Shown: positions 36,412-41,657 of the stretch, piece after piece
How the letters are laid out: each line of letters starts with the position of its first letter
Position numbering within the stretch: position 1 is the stretch's first letter
DNA from: an uncultured Akkermansia sp.
Lineage (GTDB): Bacteria > Verrucomicrobiota > Verrucomicrobiia > Verrucomicrobiales > Akkermansiaceae
Reading direction: 5' to 3'
Length of the DNA: 41,657 bases
Assembly: GCA_947624205.1 (NCBI GenBank)
Contig: CANQJI010000013.1
Location: forward strand, 1 to 41,657
The notes under the pieces: model-generated
What the model was told of the DNA's origin: nothing
Database searches by the model: none
Seen by the model: only the letters and a program-made list of their open reading frames with translations
Translations under genes and position numbers: made by a program

Positions 36412-38145
36412 TTACTTGTTTGCTTTCTCACGGTCGATGAGAGGAATACTCACGCCGGTGTCGATAATTTGCTGTCCTTGATTGCCGATACTTGCCCAGG
36501 AAACGCCGCCCAGTTCCTCTATTTGCGCAGCCATGACGTTCAAAACTTCCTGTGCAGAAGTTGCATGCGCCGCGGCTCCGGGCAGGTCACCACAGCACTC
36601 ACGCAGGAGCGCCGCCAGGATTTCCCAGTCTGCCTTTGCACCACCCAACGGGTCAATTGCACGATTCAGACGCTGAATTCTCCCCGCCACATTCACCATT
36701 GTGCCGTATCTCTCGGCGAACGTGACACCCGGTAGCACGACGTCCGCGGCCCTTGTAGTGGCGCTCTCAGTGTGATCCATGACGAGCAGGTAATCCAGCT
36801 TCACCAAGTGCTCCGAAGGGATAGCGGCCTCCGCCGTCACGTCCTCGCCCAGTACCACAAGATTGCGAATTTTTCCAAGCTTGATACCGCGGCGAATGTC
36901 GTCCAGTGTGCTGCCGTCCTTGTGCAGAACAATCTGAGCGCCCATGCTGTTGGGATTGTGATCAGAGCTGATGAGCATACCATCCCCTTCACCCCGACGC
37001 GGCACGATATCCAATGCCTCCACACCAAGAAGCTGAGCCAAATTTCCCGCGAGGAAAAGCTCCTCGTTCGTGAGACGAGCAGACACGATAAAGGCCGTCT
37101 GCTCCGGGGAACAGAGACGAAGTTGTTCTGCCACAGCCTTAACGACCGGTTCCCACGCCGCGGCGCGCTGCGGCGCCTGGGCGTCAGTCTTCATCAACGG
37201 AGTGAGGAGACGGCTTTCTGAGTTGATGTACCTATAGTTGAGACGATGACTGTCCGGCATCCAACAACTGTTGACATCGTCATTTTGCCGAGGGGTGATA
37301 CGATACACCTGTTGCTCGCGCGACCACACATAGATATTCGTGCCGGTGCCACAGTTAACATCAATGGTAGGCGTGCTCTTAAGGAACCAGACGCGCATCC
37401 TGAAGCGGAAATCGCGGCTCGTCATTGCTCCCACCGGGCAGATGTCCACCACGTTCATTGAGTAATTGCTGTCCAAAGTTTTACCGGGGTAGCAGGCAAT
37501 GGCGTTGTGCCCGCCGCGTCCCACAACTCCCAGCACTTCCTCCCCCACGACTTCCTTCATGAAACGCACGCAGCGGCGGCAGAGCACGCAGCGCTCCTGA
37601 TCCAGATTCACGCGCGGACCGATCTCAATGTGCTTGCCCTTCTTGATCTTTGCTTCGGTGAAGCGGTGGGTGGGCGAGCCGTAATCCGCGGTGTACTCCT
37701 GAAGCTTGCACTCGCCTGCCTGGTCGCAGATGGGGCAGTCCAGCGGGTGATTGGTGAGCAGGAACTCCAGCACTGCCCGGCGTGCCTGTGTGCACACCGT
37801 CCCATTGGTGCGGATTCCCATGTTCTCTGCCACAGTATTGGCGCAGGCAACTACCGCGCGCGGCATCCACTGAATCGTCTGATAACCATCCTCGTTGTAA
37901 GTGGGGATGGCGCCGGGAGCCAGGCGCGGCGGCATGCCCTGTTCTACGAGGCACATGCGGCAGGAACCCGCCACGGAGAGCTTAGTGTGGTAGCAAAAGC
38001 AGGGGACATGCACCCCCACGCTGTTGCAGGCATCCGCGATGCGCGTTCCTTTCGGAAAGCGATACCATGTGCCGTTTATCTGCACATTCACCTTGCCTTC
38101 GGCCGCGGCGGCATCTTTCGGCAGGATTGGCTGTTCTGGACTCAT
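36412..38145 (-). CDS. nuoG: NADH:quinone oxidoreductase subunit G
   Basis: An iron-sulfur subunit of the NADH input arm, 577 residues, much shorter than E. coli NuoG (about 908). The N-terminal cluster-binding region is complete: 2Fe-2S ligands Cys49 (or 51), 62, 65 and 101; N5 ligands His133, Cys137, 140 and 146; and N4 ligands Cys186, 189, 192 and 236 (CPVGA). Where some relatives bind the extra N7 cluster, this protein reads IDVNCGTGTN and later WMPDSH. Only one of the four Cys is kept, so N7 is absent. The molybdopterin-type C-terminal domain is present but shortened, ending near residue 577. Confidence 0.93.
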   Translation of the reverse strand: MSPEQPILPKDAAAAEGKVNVQINGTWYRFPKGTRIADACNSVGVHVPCFCYHTKLSVAGSCRMCLVEQGMPPRLAPGAIPTYNEDGYQTIQWMPRAVVACANTVAENMGIRTNGTVCTQARRAVLEFLLTNHPLDCPICDQAGECKLQEYTADYGSPTHRFTEAKIKKGKHIEIGPRVNLDQERCVLCRRCVRFMKEVVGEEVLGVVGRGGHNAIACYPGKTLDSNYSMNVVDICPVGAMTSRDFRFRMRVWFLKSTPTIDVNCGTGTNIYVWSREQQVYRITPRQNDDVNSCWMPDSHRLNYRYINSESRLLTPLMKTDAQAPQRAAAWEPVVKAVAEQLRLCSPEQTAFIVSARLTNEELFLAGNLAQLLGVEALDIVPRRGEGDGMLISSDHNPNSMGAQIVLHKDGSTLDDIRRGIKLGKIRNLVVLGEDVTAEAAIPSEHLVKLDYLLVMDHTESATTRAADVVLPGVTFAERYGTMVNVAGRIQRLNRAIDPLGGAKADWEILAALLRECCGDLPGAAAHATSAQEVLNVMAAQIEELGGVSWASIGNQGQQIIDTGVSIPLIDREKANK

Positions 38146-38166
38146 GCTGAATTCGAAAATAAGGGG

Positions 38167-39576
38167 TTAGTCTTCGCGGGTCATATATTTGCGCGCCTCT
38201 GCCGACTCCGGATTGTGCGGCTTGAACGCGTTGATCGGCTTGGTGAGAGCTAGAAATTCCTCCCGGAATTTAGTCGTAAAGGCCTGCACCGGCCAGGAAC
38301 ATGCCTCGCCGAAGGCACACACGGTGCGCCCGCAGATGTTGTCTGCCACACTTTTGAGCAGATCCACGTCTTCCGGAGAAGCTTTGCCCTCGCAGATGCG
38401 CGTGCTGAGCTTAAGCATCCACGGGTTGCCCTCACGGCACGGCGTGCACTGCCCGCAGGATTCCCACGCAAAGAAACGATTGAGGTTGCGCAGCATCTCG
38501 GGCATGCTCCGGCTGTCGTCCATAACGATGACTCCTCCTGATCCGCTCATGGAACCGTGCGCCGCGATACTGTCGAGGTCCATCGGCACGCCAAAAATGC
38601 TCATCTTGCGTACGCTGCCGTCGGGGTTGCGCCCGGTAAGCACCTCATCGCAACGCATCACTTTCGCCGATGCGCCGCCGGGGATGATCGCCTTGAACTT
38701 GCGTCCTTCCTTCGGTCCGCCACAAAGATCGTAAAGCAACTCCCCGTAGGTGATGGAACCGGATATGATTTCGTAGTAGCCCGGCTTTTTCACATCACCC
38801 GAAACGCCGATGATACGCGTGCCGGGACTGCGTTGAGCTCCTTCGGAGGCGTAAGCTTCTCCGCCGCGCAGCAGCACTTGGCGTACCTGGCAGAGGGACT
38901 CCACGTTGTTGACGATGGTGGGACAGCCGTAGAGGCCGATAGCTGCCGGGAAGAAGGGAGGTTTGATGCGCGGGTAGGGGCGCACACCTTCGATGGAATT
39001 GATGAGCCCCGTTTCCTCGCCGCAAATGTAGGCGCCCGCACCACGGTGCAAAATGATTTTTAAATCATATCCGGTACCCTGGATGTTCTTGCCGACAAAG
39101 CCGTTCTTTTCTGCCTCCTCCAGCGCTTCTCTCACAATTTTTGCGGCTTCCGGGAACTCCTCGCGCATGTAGATGATGGCGTAATGAGCTTGTACGGCAT
39201 AGCAGGCAATCACCATGCCCTCAATGAGCTGGTGCGGATCCTGATGCACGATGAAACGATCCTTGAAGGTACCCGGTTCGGATTCATCGCAGTTGCACAC
39301 GAGGTACACCGGTTTGGTGTTACCTCTGGGGATGAAGGTCCATTTCACACCAGTGGGGAATCCGGCGCCGCCGCGACCGCGCAGTCCGCTTTTCTTCACC
39401 TCATCGATGACCGCGGCAGGTTCCATGGCGAGAGCTTTCTTGAGCGCCTCGTATCCCCCGTCTTCAAGGAAGGACTCGATGGACGGGGTGTAGCCCACAC
39501 GGTCAATGTTGCGAAAGATGCGTCGCGTCTCACGCGGGTGGGGCTCGTGACCGGGTTTGTAGGTGATCTCACTCAT
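38167..39576 (-). CDS. nuoF: NADH:quinone oxidoreductase subunit F
   Basis: This flavoprotein oxidises NADH and carries FMN and cluster N3. With ATG 39576 (MSEITYKPG) it has 469 residues; a TTG at 39594 adds six residues but is a poor start. Motifs: the NADH/FMN-binding GRGGAGFPTGVKW (67-79), ESEPGTFKDR (99-108), GAGAYICGEETGLINSIEG, and the 4Fe-4S ligands Cys374, 377, 380 (SCGQCTPCREG) with Cys420 (VCAFGEA). It lies between nuoE and nuoG, as usual. Confidence 0.95.
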   Translation of the reverse strand: MSEITYKPGHEPHPRETRRIFRNIDRVGYTPSIESFLEDGGYEALKKALAMEPAAVIDEVKKSGLRGRGGAGFPTGVKWTFIPRGNTKPVYLVCNCDESEPGTFKDRFIVHQDPHQLIEGMVIACYAVQAHYAIIYMREEFPEAAKIVREALEEAEKNGFVGKNIQGTGYDLKIILHRGAGAYICGEETGLINSIEGVRPYPRIKPPFFPAAIGLYGCPTIVNNVESLCQVRQVLLRGGEAYASEGAQRSPGTRIIGVSGDVKKPGYYEIISGSITYGELLYDLCGGPKEGRKFKAIIPGGASAKVMRCDEVLTGRNPDGSVRKMSIFGVPMDLDSIAAHGSMSGSGGVIVMDDSRSMPEMLRNLNRFFAWESCGQCTPCREGNPWMLKLSTRICEGKASPEDVDLLKSVADNICGRTVCAFGEACSWPVQAFTTKFREEFLALTKPINAFKPHNPESAEARKYMTRED

Positions 39577-39603
39577 CGTTGGAAAAGGGGACAAATCTGC
39601 GCT

Positions 39604-40185
39604 TTAGTCTCTTCTACGGTAATCCTCCAGAACTTCATCTATCTTTTCCGGGGTTACCTGAGAATACAAGGTATCGTTAACCATGACGTTCGGACCAAAC
39701 CCGCAATGCGCCAAGCATTCCACCGCCTCGATGCTCCACAAGCCGTCTGCACTCACCGCCATCGGCTCCGCCTCCGTCATTTCCTCCGGTTTCACCCCGA
39801 TCTTCCCGCAGATGAACTTCAATAAATCCTCACCACCGGACATGGCGCAGGCAATGGTGTGACACACGCGGATGTGCCATTTGCCAGGACACTTGCGGCG
39901 AATGCCCGGGTAAAAACTCACGATACCTGCCACATGAATAGGCGTACTTTTGCACATCTCTGCAATCCACGGGATACTGCGGGCACTGATGAAACCGAAT
40001 TTTTCCTGCACCATGTGGATGATAGGCAGTACGGCAGACTGTTCACGTCCTTCCGGATACATCGTCACGTAGCCATGCGCCTCGGCTGCAAGCTCCGGAG
40101 TCGGTTCGAAGACCGGATAAAATTTCTCACCCGGGGAGGGAACATCCTTCGCTAAGGCACAGATGTCGTCAGTCAGCTCAATCAT
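39604..40185 (-). CDS. nuoE: NADH:quinone oxidoreductase subunit E
   Basis: A thioredoxin-like subunit with the off-path 2Fe-2S cluster N1a, 193 residues. The ligands are Cys108 and Cys113 (CHTIAC) and Cys157 and Cys161 (CLAHC), followed by GFGPNVMVND. The helical N-terminal domain shows the family pattern VLPIIHMVQEKFGFIS and VAGIVSFYP. No Shine-Dalgarno sequence precedes ATG 40185. Confidence 0.95.
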   Translation of the reverse strand: MIELTDDICALAKDVPSPGEKFYPVFEPTPELAAEAHGYVTMYPEGREQSAVLPIIHMVQEKFGFISARSIPWIAEMCKSTPIHVAGIVSFYPGIRRKCPGKWHIRVCHTIACAMSGGEDLLKFICGKIGVKPEEMTEAEPMAVSADGLWSIEAVECLAHCGFGPNVMVNDTLYSQVTPEKIDEVLEDYRRRD

Positions 40186-40226
40186 AGAGAGGAAGATAAT
40201 GGGTTAGAATCTATCGGGCTAAAGAA

Positions 40227-41468
40227 TCAACGGTCGCATTCGCCTTGCACAAAATCAAAAGAACCAAGAATTGCACCTATATCACTGACGAGGTGCCCCG
40301 GCAGCAACTCCGGCAGCATGGAAAGTGTACAGAAAGAAGGACTGCGCATCTTCAATCTGTTCGGTAGACCACCACCGACGGAATCCAGGAAAAATCCCAA
40401 CTCGCCCTTCGGGTTTTCAGCGGCGAAGAAGACCTGCCCGGCCGGGGCATTGACGCATTCCGTGCTCACCATGAATTGTCGGATAAGTTCTTCCATTCCC
40501 TGCAAAGCATCTTCCTTGCGTGGCAGGACTCCCCACTGGTTTTGCACGCAAATGGGACCCGATGGCATGGTATCGCACACCTGACGGATAATTCGGACGG
40601 ATTGCAGGATTTCTTCCAATCGCAGCTGGAAGCGTGCGTAGCAATCACCTTCCTGCGCCACCGGCACGTCGAAGTCATACTTTTCGTAACCGAGGTAGGG
40701 GTTAGTCTTGCGCAGGTCGCGCTTCACCCCACTGGCGCGCAAGTTCGGACCGGTCATGCCGTTTTGCAGCGCCATCTCCCGCGTGATGATACCCACACCC
40801 ACCAGACGATCAATAAACACCTTGTTGTGCAACAGTAGACGCTTCACCTCATCCACCGTCTTCTCCACAGAATCGCAAAAAGCAAGTACTTCCTTCTCAA
40901 ACCCCTTCGGCAAATCGCGCGTCATGCCGCCGATACGCGTGTAGGACGACGTAAAACGTGCTCCGCAAATCTTTTCGTAAAAATTGTGTACCTTCTCCTT
41001 TATTTCATAGCAGTAGAGGAACGCCGTCATTGCACCCGTGTCCATGGCATACACGCCTAAACCCAGAAAATAGGAAGAAATTCGTGAGAGCTCAGCGCAA
41101 AGCACGCGTATGGCTTGTCCGCGTTCCGGCAACTCCCAACCCAACAGCTTCTCCACTGCACAGGCGTACGCAATGTTGTTGCTCATCGGAGCCAGGTAGT
41201 CAAAGCGATCCGTATATGCCACGTACTGGTTGTAGTGGCAGTTTTCGGCGATCTTCTCCATCCCGCGGTGTAGGTACCCGATCACAGGATCGCAAGAAAC
41301 AATTTCCTCACCGTCAACCACGAGCTTAAGTCGCAACACGCCGTGCGTCGCCGGATGCGAAGGTCCCATGTTGAGAGTCATCAGCTCATGCGGCATGTCC
41401 GCATCGTCTCTCAAGTAGTCCGCAGTCCCGACGCTATCCGGCATTTCGATGATCTTCGTTGTCTTCAT
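40227..41468 (-). CDS. nuoD: NADH:quinone oxidoreductase subunit D
   Basis: The quinone-site subunit (49-kDa type), 413 residues, not fused to NuoC. GPSHPATHGVLRL (35-47) includes His38, which contacts the quinone head group in solved structures. Further signatures are IGYLHRGMEK (63-72), YTDRFDYL (85-92) and the C-terminal LGSFDFVQGECDR. It is the first nuo gene on this strand. The 189 bp upstream in the window contain no nuoC, nuoB or nuoA. Confidence 0.95.
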   Translation of the reverse strand: MKTTKIIEMPDSVGTADYLRDDADMPHELMTLNMGPSHPATHGVLRLKLVVDGEEIVSCDPVIGYLHRGMEKIAENCHYNQYVAYTDRFDYLAPMSNNIAYACAVEKLLGWELPERGQAIRVLCAELSRISSYFLGLGVYAMDTGAMTAFLYCYEIKEKVHNFYEKICGARFTSSYTRIGGMTRDLPKGFEKEVLAFCDSVEKTVDEVKRLLLHNKVFIDRLVGVGIITREMALQNGMTGPNLRASGVKRDLRKTNPYLGYEKYDFDVPVAQEGDCYARFQLRLEEILQSVRIIRQVCDTMPSGPICVQNQWGVLPRKEDALQGMEELIRQFMVSTECVNAPAGQVFFAAENPKGELGFFLDSVGGGLPNRLKMRSPSFCTLSMLPELLPGHLVSDIGAILGSFDFVQGECDR

Positions 41469-41515
41469 GGTCTCTTCTTTCGGTCCTGTCTGCGCGCCTA
41501 CACGAACGCGCCCCT

Positions 41516-41544
41516 ATTTAACCCCCTATCGCCCCTGAAATCAA
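41516..41544 (-). promoter_or_regulatory. Possible promoter in front of nuoD
   Basis: On the minus strand, TTGATT (41544-41539), a 17-nt spacer, and TTAAAT (41521-41516, 4 of 6). The predicted start near 41509 leaves a leader of about 40 nt, with a purine-rich AGAAGAGA before ATG 41468. Confidence 0.4.
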
Positions 41545-41565
41545 GTCTAAACTGCCATGATCCAC

Positions 41566-41591
41566 GGCAAACGCATTTTCAGCGCATTGCC
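41566..41591. repeat. Isolated sequence resembling an end of the dispersed repeat
   Basis: GGCAAACGCATTTTC followed by AGCGCATTGCC can form an imperfect hairpin (GGCAA/TTGCC ends) and shares GGCAAACGCATT with the left end of the element. The flanking sequence does not continue as the element, so this is a solo or decayed end upstream of nuoD, or an independent inverted repeat. Confidence 0.35.
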
Positions 41592-41657
41592 TCAAAAATA
41601 AAGTCACCGAAGGGACGTAAAAAACGGGGAAAAAGGATTCTCCGAAAGTTTGATGCC

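Overview
The window comes from a bacterial chromosome. Its gene content suggests an anaerobic or microaerophilic member of the Verrucomicrobiota, perhaps Akkermansia-like: an NADH:quinone oxidoreductase operon, a pyruvate:ferredoxin oxidoreductase, a GHL10-type secreted glycosidase, an atypical ECF sigma factor, and few Shine-Dalgarno sequences. This taxonomic reading is inferred from gene content; no rRNA or tRNA gene is visible. Most genes are moderately GC-rich. The 667-codon gene at 567-2570 is visibly AT-rich and looks acquired.

Layout. 1-5330 is an accessory stretch: the tail of an ankyrin-repeat gene, a dispersed repeat element, the AT-rich four-repeat orphan, a Trp-ending small ORF with a strong terminator behind it, an unknown protein, and an ADP-ribosylglycohydrolase gene on the minus strand. 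hisC (5333-6418, +) meets a five-gene minus-strand unit (14532 down to 6429): a DUF5069-like protein, a tail-anchored protein, a double-length RND adaptor, an RND pump and an exported NlpC/P60-like protein. Next come aqpZ and a secreted DUF4139 protein (both minus), then a candidate structured RNA followed by nifJ and cca (plus). guaA, an ECF-like sigma factor and dnaB (minus) surround a small ferritin-like gene (plus). The right quarter is a minus-strand complex I operon, nuoD-E-F-G-H-I-J-K-L-M-N, with a GHL10 glycosidase gene directly behind nuoN.

How the parts work together. NifJ oxidises pyruvate and reduces ferredoxin or flavodoxin. The Nuo proteins here form most of complex I, including the NADH-input subunits E, F and G and the four antiporter-like or proton-path subunits, but nuoA, nuoB and nuoC are not in the window. 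The RND unit probably exports a compound or drug and has no TolC-type gene of its own here. guaA, hisC, cca and dnaB are housekeeping genes that sit singly.

The most notable observations are: (1) three same-orientation copies of a roughly 215-bp element ending in a near-perfect hairpin; (2) six genes whose predicted -10 box lies 6-9 nt before the start codon, implying leaderless or nearly leaderless mRNAs; (3) a single polypeptide holding two RND periplasmic adaptors; (4) a four-repeat AT-rich protein I cannot assign; (5) a structured RNA candidate with its own promoter and terminator upstream of nifJ; and (6) a small ORF ending in three Trp codons ahead of a strong terminator. All promoter and RNA calls were made by eye.
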